A DNA stretch of 64,000 nt. It comes from Amoebophrya sp. A120 (Eukaryota > Sar > Dinophyceae > Syndiniales > Amoebophryaceae). The notes beneath the pieces were generated by a model, which did no database searches, had not been told where the DNA came from, and saw only the letters and a list, made by a program, of their open reading frames with translations. Of the stretch, positions 45,917-61,814 are shown one piece after another. The stretch lies in NCBI GenBank assembly GCA_905178155.1, contig CAJINV010000002.1:5327709-5391708 (forward strand). The letters are read 5' to 3'. Numbering within the stretch: the first letter of the stretch is position 1; every line of letters begins with the position of its first letter. The position numbers and the translations under genes were made by a program.

Positions 45917-47318
45917 CATCTATCTTGTCGGCACCATCATGAGAGTCAGTATACCTCACTCGCGCCGCCGTGGAGGCACAACGGCGCGGGAATTTACGCA
46001 TACAAATAGAACAACAGGGCTCAAGGCGGTGTGTATAACTGGGCAAAAGAAACGCACGAGGGCGATAACTGGGCTACAGAAAATAGGAGGGGCAGGCAAC
46101 GCGGACGAAGAAAAGTGCTGCGCTATAAGCCTGTTTGGCCGAAAAAGCAAAAAGCGCAACACCTGAAAAGGCCGGGAGGCAACAAGCCACGCCGCTGCCG
46201 CCGCAAAATGGCAGGAAGGGGCAGGCCTTTCCTTTGTTGATTGCGCTTTTTGGCTTTCTACTTCGCCCCGCTGGCGGCAAGTCGGTTCAGTGAACCAGCG
46301 GGCGCAGTTCTCGTCCCGGCTCTTTCTTTTCCGGCTGGTTACCTCGGAACGTCGCCAGCCGCTTCAGCTTCTTTCGGCTACCCTTATCATATGACTGGCC
46401 GAAAAGAAACAAGGGCCAGGGCGCCCGTGGTCGCTGTGTGCGATAGTTCTAGCTGGTCCTGCCAGGTGAAAGCAAGCAGAACAGATTTCGCTCAGGGGAT
46501 AGGAAGGGAAAGTGATGGAGTGGATTGCAATTCCGGCTCCCGTCTTGCCTGGCCCAAAGAAAGACCGCGCGCAGTTTTTCAAAAACCAAGGGGGCCGCGG
46601 CTTGTTTCGCTTGTTCACGCCTGAGGCTGCCGCGAGCAGCAGGTGAAGAGCAAGCGATTTGGAGAACAGCCCAGAGAATGTTGCAGCCGCTTTCTTTGTG
46701 TTTTTCCTTGTTTACGTATTTCCATTGGACATGGCATGGGGCACTTATTTTTGGAAATGCTCGAGAAAAGGCCAGCGCTGGCCGGTGGGGCGCATGGCTT
46801 TCCTACTTTCTTGCGGATCCGGAAAGCTGCGCTTTTGGAGTATTTCGGTTCTGGCTTGAGCAACAAGCAATAACAGGCTTCCTCTCTCGAAGTTTGAAAG
46901 CGGCGCCCTTGCTTGGCTTGGTCAGAATCTGCCCGCCTTTGGAAAAGCAGACACTCGGGCCTTTTCTGTAAGACAGAGGAGGCAGCTTTCACTGCTATCG
47001 GGCTGGGGTTCCTCTGGCAAAAGAGCGAAAGAAAAGGGAAAGCAGCTACGCTTTAAGGACAAAGCGGCCTGTCTACTTACAAGGAAAAAGCGGCCCTTGC
47101 TGCTTCTTCCGACCGGGTTCTGCCCCGCAGCTGATTTATGAAAATACTAAGCCGCCTGGGTGCAAGCAGAGCGCGCCCCTCTTGTCTTTTCCGACAAGCC
47201 TGGCCAGTCTGCAAACCTCCGAAAAGCTTTTGGCTTTGCGCCGAAGGAAAAACATGGCATGTAATCTATCTTGTTGGCACCATCATCTATCTTGTCGGCA
47301 CCATCATGAGAGTCAGTA
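45917..47318. mobile_element. 1.3-kb insertion between perfect 35-bp direct repeats
   Basis: Copies at 45917-45951 and 47284-47318 (starting CATCTATCTTGTCGGCACC) are identical. A further partial copy (47264-47283) abuts the right one. The interior, about 45952-47261, is GC-richer, with short ORFs on both strands and no recognised protein, RNase H, TIR or A-tail. The long repeats fit a retrotransposed segment; a duplication or organelle-DNA insert is also possible. Confidence 0.65.
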
Positions 47319-49546
47319 CTAGGAGTAGAAGTTCCATAGCTCCTCATCAAGCACAAGCTCTCATCTGCACACCAGTCCCCACGAGCAGGAGCGTTTTTGT
47401 GTCGTGACCGGACGAGGTGGTCGAGATGTAGAAATTGAAATGCTGATCGAGAAGCACGCTCCTGCAAGAAAGAGGCCACGTAGCAAGATTTTTTGAGTAG
47501 ACTGGGTGTAGTTATTCTGTCATATTTGTAAGCTCGTCTGTCAGTGTCGGTCGTGCTTGTGCTTCACCCCGCCCCAGGAACAAGAAAGAAGTCGAGCACC
47601 TTCTAGATTCTCTCTTCTGAACGATGTAGCGAAAGCAACCGTACAAACAAGGTGAAGGTGTTGCAAAAAGCAACCTCATCTGATCGATGTGGACACCTGT
47701 GGCAAAGCACAACAATCTTCCCTGCGATCGAAGGATCAAGAGCCGAGGCGCAATAACACAAGAGACCTAGGGCACAACAATCTCAATCTATTCCCCCCCG
47801 CCACTTAAGTAATCGATGTAAAAACTTAGGGTGCAGCAACAACAGTACTGTAAAAGTCGAAGGGCGTGCAACCGCAAGGTCAACCGCTGCATTGGAACAG
47901 CAAGAATTCTTTCACGTTTTTTTTATTTACGTCTTCATTATTTAAGACTGAACGACATAAATCTTTTTTCATAGCAGGAGTGTGACATTTGGACAGTTTC
48001 TCCGCACAGTTCTTAACTACTTAGTGCTCCCGCACCAAGAACATTGGCGATCATTGATCAGTCCATCATCTTGTTGTACTGATTGTCTGATGCCCATTTT
48101 CTTGGAGGTGCTGCCTGGTAAAAATACTATGCTAGTACTAGTAGTCCAGACTCGTCACAACTCAGTCTGCCGAAGATTTTCTTTGCTCCACCTCACCTTT
48201 TGAAATACACATGCATAACCATTATATTGATTTGTTTAAATTGTAGCAGACTCAGAATCGATGACGCTGGTCGTGCCGAGGAGTGCTCGCGCTCGCCGCA
48301 GTTTGACAGTCAAATGAAATACCGATGAGGACTTCGAAGACTAAAAGAATTCTATTACCGATCGCGATCGACATCTTGGTCATCTATAGTATTTCGAACA
48401 AGAATCGAGATCGACAGCGCTATACTTCTAGACGAGTCAACATCTTTCCGCGTAAAACTTAGTAAAACTGACCTCTGGACGAAGAGGTAACTAAGAAAGA
48501 TCCGTCGAAGAAGCGTTAATTTTCACCAGTAAGACGAAAACGAGTACGCGCTCCCCTTCGCTTGAAGAACTTTGCCGTAGTTTTCGTTTGAAAGTACAAG
48601 TAGTAACAATAAATGATCGATTCTGTAGAATGCTGTAGCGTTTCGTTGGTACTAGATAAGATGACACGAGATGTAGGATGATTCGAAGTTGTAGTTACAG
48701 GTCGGACGTGCACCAAGGCGATATGGTTCGAAAAAACAAGCGACAGAGCCTGCGACAAGTTATGCAAATTGAGGTGTGTCAGGAAATCGCACAAAAATTT
48801 GAACTTCTTCTTTCTGTACAGTCGATGAAAGTCCTTCCCCTAGGATCATTATCTCTTTGTCGTCGTAGAGAGCAGGTGCAGGTCAACGCTTCTACTGTCC
48901 ACCAGTTGGTCCTACAACTACAGCCTCAAAGTAGCGGTGCGCCTTTTTTGGACGTGGTGTTCACGACTCGCAGCAAATAAGATAACGGTGGTCAAGGTCA
49001 TGCACACAGCAATATGTATATTAGCTGGTGGAACAGGTGCAGCGAAGGATCCTCCTCCCTCTATGTAACATTTGATAAAACCTGATTGTTCAATATCAGA
49101 CCAAGATCCTAGCGCTCACGACGAAAATAAAACGAGGACGCGGGTGGAGACAAATCACTATACTTTTTTGGATTTTTGTTGGCCCGCGACCCTACGCCTG
49201 ATTCGTGTGCTTATGCCTGTGATATCAATTTATTATGTTTTAACCTCGACGTTCGTCGCACTTCACATGTATTTTAAGATTTGAGTGAATTATTTCACAT
49301 TCACAACGACATTCACGTATAGCAAGCCAAAAGCTTCCTCCGTGATTTTCATTCTCGCAGCGACACCTAGTTAGGTACACAAAAAGAAGAAAATGTCCGA
49401 ACGTTTCGACCGTGTAGACAAAACAGTACAAGATAGAACAAGTTGGTCTTTAGTTTAATGTTCACCGTTTGTGTTCGATTTATTGTTATTCGAATAAGTA
49501 GTACTAACTTTTACGTTCAACGAACTAGCAGGTCAAGAAGTGCAAG
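47319..49546. other. AT-rich gene-poor stretch
   Basis: No supported gene. ORFs of 90-100 codons on opposite strands overlap at 48516-48980 and neither is recognisable. No introner TIRs seen. Confidence 0.45.
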
Positions 49547-52500
49547 ATGGCCGAGAAACAAGTGAAACCCGGCGCCGGCGCGGACAGCACTAAAAAGAAT
49601 GCAGGCGCCCCCAAGCCTTCCCCGAGAGCGACCCCAGCAACCGTTGTCGACCCAGCCAAGGTGAGAATCGTCGCCGCCGGCGCGGCAACTGCACCGCCGG
49701 CGGCTGCAGGAGGACCGACAGGTAGCAAGAACTCGAGTGCTGGTGCAACAGCAACAGCTACAGCGGCCGCACCCGCCGTCGCATCCGCCGGTGGCAGTAC
49801 AACAACTGCAGGCGGTACTAGAACTGCAGCTGTTGCAGCGGCCGCGGGTAGTACAACTGCGCAAGGCAACAAGAACACTACAAATTCTAAGCCCACGGGT
49901 ACCCCCAAAGCCTCTCCAAAGGCGTCCCCGAAAGCAGGGGCAGCTGCTGGTGCCGGACCCGGACCACTTTCGCAGGCGGGGAGCGGAAGTGTCGTCGTGA
50001 TAAAAGCAGTGGACGCAGCAGCAGATTCAAATAAAGGGATGAGTACTAGTAAACCATCTCCGAAAGTAGTAGATTCCAGCAGTACAACTATCGTTGCCGG
50101 TGGAGCTGCAGCAAAGTCGTCTGGTGACATCACTGCCGCCAAGGTTCCCATCAAAACAGGGAACAACAATGCTGGCGCTTCTAAACCCACTCCGAGAGGG
50201 GGTGCAGCTGGCGCTTCTGCGGTCGCAGAGCAGACAGGCAGCACCAAGCCCCCCACGACCGCTGGTGGATCCGCCGCGCAGCCAACAACTTCTAGTACAA
50301 CCGCAGGGTCTAGTAGTACTACTTTGCCACCGAAAGCGAAGCAGTCGGCCCCGAAACCTAAGCAGGAGAAGAAACTGCAGCCACTGAAGTACACGGAGGA
50401 GCGTATTCAACTGAATGACGCGGAGATCTTATCGAGGAAAAAAACTGATGTGTAAAAAGGCTGCCTTTGATGTGCATGTGTAGTTGCAGAAGATGCATAA
50501 GTAGAGGTCAGCACAATGCTCGTCGACATGCATCGTTGTAGCCTAGTTCTTTATTCATATGTGTGCTGTTCACATTCACATACTATGATCTGTGCATGAC
50601 TTATGCGCAACATCAACATCATATTTCTTGTCACGCTGTGTTCCTCGTGCAAAAGCAAAAGCAAAAAGAGCTGCGCCGACTTCTACAACACAGTTGTTGT
50701 TTTCTTGGATAGATCTCGAAGTTCGTGGGGCTGAACATGGTGCGGCAGCCCGAGCCTGTGGTGAAGATTCAGACCATGTTCACGAACCTGTTCCGCACCA
50801 CGGTCCGCATCTTCGGTGCGGAAGATCAGGGCGAACAAGGGATGTTGAACAACGAGGATGAAAGAGCGTCGAGAATAAAACAACTACGGCCGGAACACGA
50901 GCTGAAGCAGCAGACTGCGAAGCAACAAGTTTTGCAGGCCCTGGAAGCGTATGAGCAGGTACTGGACGGGCTGCAGTTGGAGCAGCGCAGTTACATTCAC
51001 CAGTTGAAAGCTTTGCGTGAAGAGGAAAAGAAGGTCAAGGTGGTCCTTGGGCAACGATCCGTCGACACGGGGGAGCTGCTACTCGTGGACGACACTGGTA
51101 GTAAAAATGCGGTTGGAGGTGAAAAAAAGGACACGACGAAGGCTACTTTATCTACGGCAGGAGGTACAACTACCAAGGTACTATCAAACAACAAGAGTGG
51201 CGTGAAGAAGATGAACATCGATGGTACGAGCAGCACGACAAGTGAGGATGAAGATGACCACTCCTCTCGCACAACATCAGCTGCCAAAACGGCGACAACC
51301 AAGAAGCTTTTTGGAAAGACGCTCAACGACGTGGTGGACTCCAAGCAATTCGATCTGGAAGGTCTTTATCAAAGGGAAATTTCGATCTGGGGTTGGAAGG
51401 TTGCAAGTTAATTTATCAACAGGCGTGTCCGGCATTTGAGCATGACTTGACAAGTCGGCGCTGCTGCTGTCTTGCATGTTGCTCACGAAATAGTACTCCA
51501 GGATGAATCTGTCACCCAAATTATAAAACCCAGCTCATTGTTCTGCGAAATACCAATACGCGAGAAGAACAGGTAATATGAATGAGCCACGCAAAATAAA
51601 CCTGTGGTCATGCTTAGCTGTGCATCGCTACGCGCTTTTTTTGTTTTTTCTGACAATTAGTTTTTGTCTAAGAAGCTTCATTGGCACGATTCCATCGACG
51701 CCATCACAACTTTCCAGAGGACCCAGACGTATTTACGTTGCATAGACTGCTCGGGCACGAACAGGCGATTGAGGAGTTGAAGGTAAGGCGGTACTAGCAG
51801 ATTGAGCTTTCATCGTCCTACCAGATCTTGATATAATTGGTCTTGCTCTTGACCTCTTGCCCATGCAGACGAGGGGCGACCCCCGTTGTTCATCGTGTGC
51901 CGGTGCCCATCGTCCCTGCATCGGGAAGATATGATCTACTTCATGGGAGACCGAGACTTTATGATTATGTTCACTACCTCTACTGTGCAAAAAAAAAAAC
52001 AGGAAGTAGCAGGGAGCTTGGAATTCATCGCTGAAGAGGCGGTTGGGGAAGATTTAGTAAGCGACAAGAAAAAGAACGCGTTGGAGCAAGCTGGTGGGGA
52101 AGTCGATGCGGGGGCCGCAGGTGAAGAAGTGTCCTCTGATGACGAGTATCCACTGCAAAAGTGCTATGATCCACCGATGCTCCTAGTTGTAAATGTAATT
52201 GATGCGAGCAAGCGCGACAAATCTGCTTGTTTTCGACTTGAGTCTGTCTAAATGACAGACAAACGAAACGGAAACTTCGATTTTCTTCTTCTATGAACAA
52301 AATATGAATTTGTCATGCGATTTACAGCTAGTAGCGCGAAGATCTTCATGTTTTTGCAGTGCATAGCGGGGACGAAAACACTGACGAGCCGATCGGAGAA
52401 ACGACGTCTTTACTGGAACTGGCCCACAAAACCAAGATCAACATGCTGCAGGAGGAGGTACTTACTCATTCAAGCTGACTCGTTACAAATTAAGTTTGGC

Positions 52501-53971
52501 GTCCCAAAAATACACGAAGTGTCTGATCCAATGCAGCTAAAAACGCGGCCATTGTTCATCTTGTACTCTCTTCCTTCCAACAAGGACGAGATTTTTGTGA
52601 AGATGGGAAAAATCCCGTTGAGCTCATTCTGAAGTTCGCGATTTCGGAGGCCGAAATAAATTTTCATGTAGCCCCCGATCATGTTGCAGCAAGCAGCTCT
52701 CTTGCTTCGGTACCTCCTGTGCTGGTCCACGTCCATTACTATAATCATGGTACAACGCTTTCATCTTGACCTTGTAACTCCACTTTCTTTTACTTCAGGT
52801 CCAGACGATGTTTGAGCAGAAGCGGGAGCGAGAGGAGGAAGAAACGTATCGGCGGCAGCTGCTCACGACCAAGATGCCCCGGCATGAAGCGAAGGAGCAG
52901 ATTCAGCAGGTGGAATCCGAGATCGAGAACACGAAGAAACTGCGGGAGAAGCACGCCCTCGAAGAGGAGATGACCTACAAGAAGCTCGAGCAGATCAGCA
53001 GCGAGCTGTCCACGGTGTACACGGAAATTCGGAATTTTGAGTGCAAGAAGGAAACTTCGAAAGAACGACGGGAACGGAAAAGCAAGGAGCTCGCTGGGGG
53101 GGCAGCAGGTGCAACTAATGATCTTCATAGTTTGAAACCGACCTCCAGTTTTGATTTGAAGAACAGCGGTGGAGCTGCAGGTGGGAGTAACAATAATTCG
53201 GGTAGTACAGCCTCTACCGGAGCCGGTGGAACTACAATGGAACATTTCCAACATGGGGGAAAAAGCAGAAAGATGGTCAGCTTCGAAGACGCGGCAGGGG
53301 CCCAGATGTTGAACTACAACCAGCACGGAACTACAACCGCAGGTGGCAAGATTGGCAGTCGGGGCGGCGGCCCGCATCGGGGGCCGCAGAACATGATGAA
53401 TCAGCCACTGTCAAAAGCCTACCCGCCAACAGGTGGCCCAAACACGACCCTCGCCCAGCACGGGCTCGTCCAACAAACCTTCCGCGCGGGAGGACCAGCA
53501 CAACAGCAGCCCTTCCAGGCGGTTGCGCGCGGCCCGGGAGGTGGTCCTGGTCAGCCTCCGATTGTGCCGCCGCAGCAGCAAACTTCGAAAGGGGGCACGC
53601 AGCGGTGGATCAGCCCGAACAAACTGGCCGCCCAGCAGCATAACTACCAGCACGTACCCCCGCCCCCCGGGCCGCCGGGCATGAACCCCTACCACTACGC
53701 ACAGGCGGGTGCGAACCCCTACAACGCCCCTCCGGGCGGGGGCGGCGGGTATAACAACCCCTACCAACGACTGAACCAGGGCGGTGGACCGCCACCCCCC
53801 GGCGCCGGACCCCCGAGCACGCAAACGTTCCGGGCACCGAACGTCGGTGGCGGGGGCGGGCCCATCATCGGGAAGTCCGCCTTTCAACCCTTCCAGCGAC
53901 CGGTGGGGGGACCGTATGGAAAGGGAGGGCCGCCACAGGGTGGACCACAGCAAGGTGGCGGAAAGTTTTGA
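49547..53971 (+). CDS. Low-complexity and coiled-coil protein, unknown function
   Basis: 1040 aa. Exons: 49547-50449, 50713-51366, 51750-51782, 51874-52146, 52371-52457, 52799-53971; phases close. The ATG at 49547 follows an in-leader AG (ACTAGCAG). Residues 1-300 are Ala/Thr/Ser/Gly/Pro-rich with repeated SPKA/PSPK-like units. The middle has coiled-coil segments (ELKQQTAKQQVLQALEAYEQ), and an isolated ordered-looking piece PPLFIVCRCPSSL...YFMGDRDFMIMFTT. Next comes a second strongly charged coil (EQKREREEEETY to KKLREKHALEEE). The last 250 residues are Gly/Pro/Gln/Asn-rich (PPPGPPGMNPYHYAQAGANP). This resembles RNA-granule or scaffold proteins in composition only; no domain is recognised. 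Confidence 0.7.
51367..51744. mobile_element. Introner, family A', degenerate
   Basis: TATCAAAGGGAAATTTCGAT at the left, complement near ACCCAGACGTATTTACG at the right. Flanks GTCTT/GACTG (3 of 5). Excision gives FDLEGLLGHEQAIEELK. Confidence 0.8.
52147..52365. mobile_element. Introner, family C, inverted-type ends
   Basis: Starts TATCCACTGCAAAAG, ends TTTTTGCAGTGCATA. Flanks ACGAG/GCGGG (3 of 5). Excision gives SSDDEDENTDEPIGETT in frame. Confidence 0.83.
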
Positions 53972-56275
53972 TCCAAATCTTGCGGGAACTAAGTACTTAT
54001 TGTGATGAAGCACCTCCAAGAACCTGCGTCCTTAGTCCTTCACAACAAGCTCCTGCTTATGTGAAAATGCGAGGAGGTCGAGGAGCGTCTGAAAAAAAAT
54101 TGTCAGAATCTGTTTATTGAAGACATCAAAGCCGAGTAGTAGAGGAACTGATCACCTGCTCAGTGGTCATTCCCAAGAATTTCTTCCAGCAAACTACATC
54201 AAATTAGCCCCCCGTACTGTGATTTGTCAAAAGCAGTAGAATGAATAGTGTTACTCGTCTCACACCAGAGGACCTCAAGGAAATACGTCCAGCAGCGTGG
54301 TCCGCCCAGATGTAGACCGCCTGCGAAGGTCAGTTTGTGTTCGCTGAAATTTCAACAGGAACAAACCTTGTAGACTTCATTTTTCTGGAATTACTAGAAG
54401 TACCCCGGAAAACAGAGCGAGCTGCACAGACGAGATCGCATGAAGATGGTCGTAGCGCCGCTAAAGCACAGAGCATTGGTGGTCATGCCTGCTGGTAAGT
54501 GGAACTTACCACATCCTGTATGTGTGTATTGACCAGCGCTGTTTCAGATTGTATGTTTACCGTCAAAGCTACATTTTTATATCCAGATCTTGTTCTTTAC
54601 CTCATAGACGACCGAGTTGCTGCTCTGAGCTATAATATGCACTTCCGCGACTATCTACTTTGAGACCTCTGCTCAGCCGGCAACGCAATGCACTTCGCTA
54701 TTGAGAGCAACCACTTTTTTTCCGGAGATGATTGAGCTATCGAGGAACAAGGACGGTGGACTCTGTCCTTCTATAAGTACTTGAATCATATTCAGACCAC
54801 AGGCGACCCTACTAATGAGAAGCGACATAATATATTTGTACGTAGTGCCTGAGAAAGACTAAGACATAAGGCGAGAAAGAAAGCACGATAATTTTTTCTC
54901 ATACGCAAATGTAGTTGCTTAACCTGATAGATGTCTAGTCGCATCAATTTTTATACGCATCAGAACAAGGCAGTGAAGTTAGATAGGGTGCGACGCTACT
55001 GAAATCTTTGAAGGTTTTTTTTTGGTACTACTAGTACTTGCTAGTAGCTTCTCGCATTTTTATCACAGCAAATTAGAACAATGCTCTGCGGCTCGGGAGG
55101 AGCACGTTCTTCAGAAGCGAAGGTAGCGTCAACTTCCTGTTGCGGTTCGTATTCCGAACCGACGGCTTCTAGTACTCGTAGCTTAACGAAGGAAACTGTC
55201 ATCCGGTGGAGTAGCGTGGAGTAGCAGGTTCGCCCGTAGTAGCCGACGTGCTGAGCAACAGCCGGTTTCAAGTTTGTTCTCCACAAGAACTTCCATTCCT
55301 TCGACTCCAGCTGCGTGACAGGTACGACTTCAAACCGAATTTGTACCTGCTTCCCTCGTCCGTACTTCTGGAAGAAGTACAGGAGCTCCTTCTTTCATCT
55401 TTGTTTCGACGCAGCGCCACGCTGTTGCGTGACAGTTGTTGACGTCGAGCCCTGCGTTCTATTGTTCCACCGAGCTGCTCTAGGGACGACGACGGGAAAT
55501 AAGTAGAGCGCCAAATAAGGGAATAAAACCCAAGACGATCATTCTCGGACGAGGGTACTAGAACCTCCGGACAAGTTCTTCAAGTCGAAGTTTCGATTGT
55601 TATTTGACCCGGGAGGTCTGCAATCCCCGTCATCGGACTACAGCAGTAGATCGAGACAAGGAATTCTACTTGTACAAACAGCGAGCAGGACTTCTTACTC
55701 TCCACAGCGAAACAGAATTGTGCGACATAGCGACAAGCTCGGTCCGCAGCTGAAAGTCGACATCAACACATCAGCCGGAAGCAAATTTGGACGCACAGTG
55801 AAACAACGGCAACAGGCACCGCAAGTACAACTGGTTGTCAAAAGGAATATATTCATCACCGCGCGGCGGCCGCACCTCTTCTTGCTCAACTCTTCTTGCT
55901 CAACGCACCGCGGTGCAGATTTTGCCGGGTGAAGTCCCAGTTCTTGGGGCCGCAAACAATTCGAGGATCAAGATCTCGACGTCTCTTCGATCACCACTGC
56001 AACGCGTAGGAGCAACTTCTTCAAGAACTTCTATAGTTTCTGAGCAGAACCAGAAGTTTTCCAGAAGCCGAGCGACAGCAGCAGGAGCAGGAGCAGCTGG
56101 AGTTGGGAAGAAACTCTCAAGGAGCTGTCACTGGTTCACTTGAAGGTCCCACAGTGAGAAGATTTTTGGCCGCAGCAAGAACACGACGACTCTGTACAAC
56201 TACTAGTCGAACTTCCTTACGACCCCTCCACGGCCGTCGACCTAGTATAGATACTATCAGTCGCATCACAAGAAG
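53972..56275. other. Intergenic, upstream of PP2A
   Basis: 2.3 kb with short ORFs on both strands (largest about 110 codons at 55597-55932), none recognisable. An AG at 56260 (ACTATCAG) 15 bases before the PP2A ATG could be a spliced-leader acceptor. Confidence 0.45.
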
Positions 56276-59083
<2,808 letters not shown>

Positions 59084-61070
59084 TGAGGTCATGGATGCCA
59101 CCACTCTCGGCGGCGGCAGGGGCAATTTTTAACTACCGCGAGTCCACAAAGGATTTCCAGTCTTCTTCTTTTTTACAAAAGCATACAGAGTCAAAAACAG
59201 TCTTCTTTCGATTATGATTTACGTAGCAAATAAAGGACGCTTCAGTTTTATTAAACAGTCTTATAGCAGTCACGCCGCTCTTTTTAGTCTTCAGTCTTAG
59301 TCTTCTAGTTCTAAAGCAAGAAGTTGGGTAATAAAGGAAGGGAATTTTAGCGGAATGGAGGTACTGGGTAGCACGTCGCGCAGGCGCCGCAAAGATTCGG
59401 CGGCTCGGCCTGATTCTCCTGCCTTTGTTGACCATGGAAAGCACAAAGTGAAACAGGAAACGGAAGTAGTTACCAACCGAAAGGAAGGACGTCGGCAGAC
59501 GCAGATAAAGTGCTGATACATAAAAACGAGGAGTTGGCGCAAAAAACAAGAACTATACTCACACTCGGCGAACTACTCAACACCACGCGACATCAAAGGC
59601 AAACGCACCCGTTGATGTACCAACCCCCACATGACGCGGTCGCGGAGCAGCATAAGTACACAAATTCTTCCAAACCGCCCAACCCCAAGGAACAAATAGG
59701 TATCTGATGTAGTGCTCCTCGTGGTGATGTAGTCCTCGCTTTCCCCCCGTTTTCATCCCCGAAGTCTTCACGACCCCGCTAGTATCAACCCCCTCCTCGC
59801 AGCTCCCTTTCAAATAGATATTAGTCACCGAGTAAGTACAAAAATTAGTCTAGCAGCCCCGCCGAAATGTGTCTTCCCGTCATTTCCCGCACCATTGTAG
59901 TTACCAAAACGGCGCATCACGATGATCACTACGAGCGGCCCTTCGTTGTTCCCGTAGTTCCCCGCAGACCCAGCGATGGCGACAAACGCGGCGATCAGCT
60001 TGTGAAAATATAACTGGAAGCACAGCTTCTATTTTCTTTGATACCTATGTATACTGTTGTACTGTATGACTCTCTTGACTACATCAAAACGTCGACCAAG
60101 AACCAAAACGCAGTCCGCCTCTTGTAAAATTATCAACCAGGTTTCAACACCACGCGCTCAGAAGAGCCTTGTTTCTGTAGTCGTTCTTTGGTGCAGCACA
60201 TGATAAAGGAGAGCTACCATGCTGTGCTGGCACCACTTCAATTTAAGTTCGCATGTGTTCATTTTTGATCATGCAACGAACAACGATGTGGATGTGCTTC
60301 GAGATTAAGAATCCAGCAGAGTGGCCAAGTAAGTGGTAGAGTTGCTGCATAAGTAACTACAAAAGCACCGAAGAACGCGTCGGAGTATCGCTTCTTTGTA
60401 GAACAAAAAAAGTAAACGTGCGTTTTATTCATGCGAACACTTGTGAATTTCTAATTCCATCGGTTCCGGTAACCGTGCCAACGGAAAGTGGTCGCAGCAT
60501 ATGAGCAGCTGCGCCAAAAGTTTCGGTTTCAAAAATCTGCAACATTAGTTGCACCAGCTAGTACATCATTCGTGCGCACTACACCTTTCGTGCAACTACA
60601 TGAATGAAAGAACCAAGTTCGGTGACGGATCGTTTTTTCCGAAGATAAATATCATTGCGTCAACATCGTGCAAACTATACATACGTGCAAGAGGTGGAAG
60701 TAGTTTCTAGTTCCGTCGTCTTTTTCTACTTGAGCGAGGATTATTTTCTACCTCGATGAATGGAACTCACTGTAGTTTGGCTTTCGTCCAGATGGAATGA
60801 AAAGTGGCACAATTTTACTAGGAAAGAAAAGAACAATCTTCTGACCACACAAAGCTATGATTCGCAGGTCTCGCTCTTGCCAACCTATTCATCTCCTAGG
60901 TCTTTCCAAATTGTATTGATTGTTCTGAGCTACCCGCCTGTTTTCCAGCCAGTTTGCAGTGCTCTTTGCCCGTCATCTATGTCTATCCATTGCGCATATT
61001 CATTTTACTAGACATAAGGAACTAGGGACTTTTGTCCGGTACTAAAAATCTTCCTTCCAGCTCAAGAAAG
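59084..61070. other. Intergenic, PP2A to BART-domain gene
   Basis: About 2 kb, AT-rich, with no supported gene. A 138-codon minus ORF at 59133-59549 has no recognisable features. The acceptor-like TTCCTTCCAG at 61051-61060, 10 bases before the next ATG, could be a trans-splice site. Confidence 0.45.
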
Positions 61071-61814
61071 ATGACTGAGGAAAAGAAGAAGGAGGACAAA
61101 AAGCCGCGGGAGATACAGGTGATGGACACGGAGCAGTTTCTTCCCATGTTCAACACCTACCTCGAAAAGGACTTTAGCGAGGCCCTCCACTCCTACGCGG
61201 ATGAGTACGCGGTGGAGTTCCGGCGACTCATCAACGAGCAGGTGGCAAGCCAGAACTTCGAGACGCACAAGCACCGATACCACGACCTGTTCGGGGTGTT
61301 CCACCGAGCCATCGAGAAGTCCCTGGTCGACTTCTGCCACTCCAGAAGGTTCCCCCACGAAGACTTCGAGGCGACGATTGATCAGTACCTAGACGTGAAA
61401 AGCGACGAAGAGGACGAAGCAAAGAGTATCTTGCTTTATCTGTTGTTTTCAGTGGTGTTTCAGTTGAAGTTTTTTCAAGTGTAGTTTTTACGGGTACAAG
61501 TACTAAGTGCAGTTGTGTACGTAGAAGGAGCGCAGCAGTCTGGAGAGGAGATGTTTCGGCTACTCGTTTTTGTACGTGTGGGCTTTATGATCTAAAGATG
61601 AAATAGAAATCCACACTCGTTGTACAATTTTTCAACATGCAAAAAACGCACCTCAAATTTAAATAAAAAATCAGAATCCAAGGGCATCGATTTGGAGTGC
61701 AAGAGGCTACTGAAAGCCTTCATCGCCAGCACGGAGTACCAGGCGTTTATGGAGTTTATGGTGGAATATGTCGGAGAAATGGAGGAGTCAGACTTCGAGG
61801 AGATTTTGTGCTAG
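61071..61814 (+). CDS. BART-domain protein (ARL2-binding protein family)
   Basis: 164 aa, exons 61071-61425 and 61675-61814 joined by a GT-AG intron. After a Lys/Glu-rich start the sequence follows the BART domain: SEALHSYADEYAVEF, a central HKHRYHDLFGVFHRAIEK segment, EDFEATIDQYLD, and STEYQAFMEFMVEYVGEM near the end. BART proteins bind ARL2/ARL3-type small GTPases and are linked to cilia, centrioles and mitochondria. A CFAP36-like protein is the alternative, since it carries the same domain. No introner interrupts it. Confidence 0.75.

Noticed and set aside
49525-50394. 289-codon minus ORF opposite the Ala/Thr-rich exon
   Set aside because: A low-complexity GC-rich + exon leaves its complement open; the + frame continues in phase across the next introns and this one does not.
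59133-59549. 138-codon minus ORF after PP2A
   Set aside because: No recognisable family, unusual composition and no supporting context; it overlaps the expected 3' end of PP2A.
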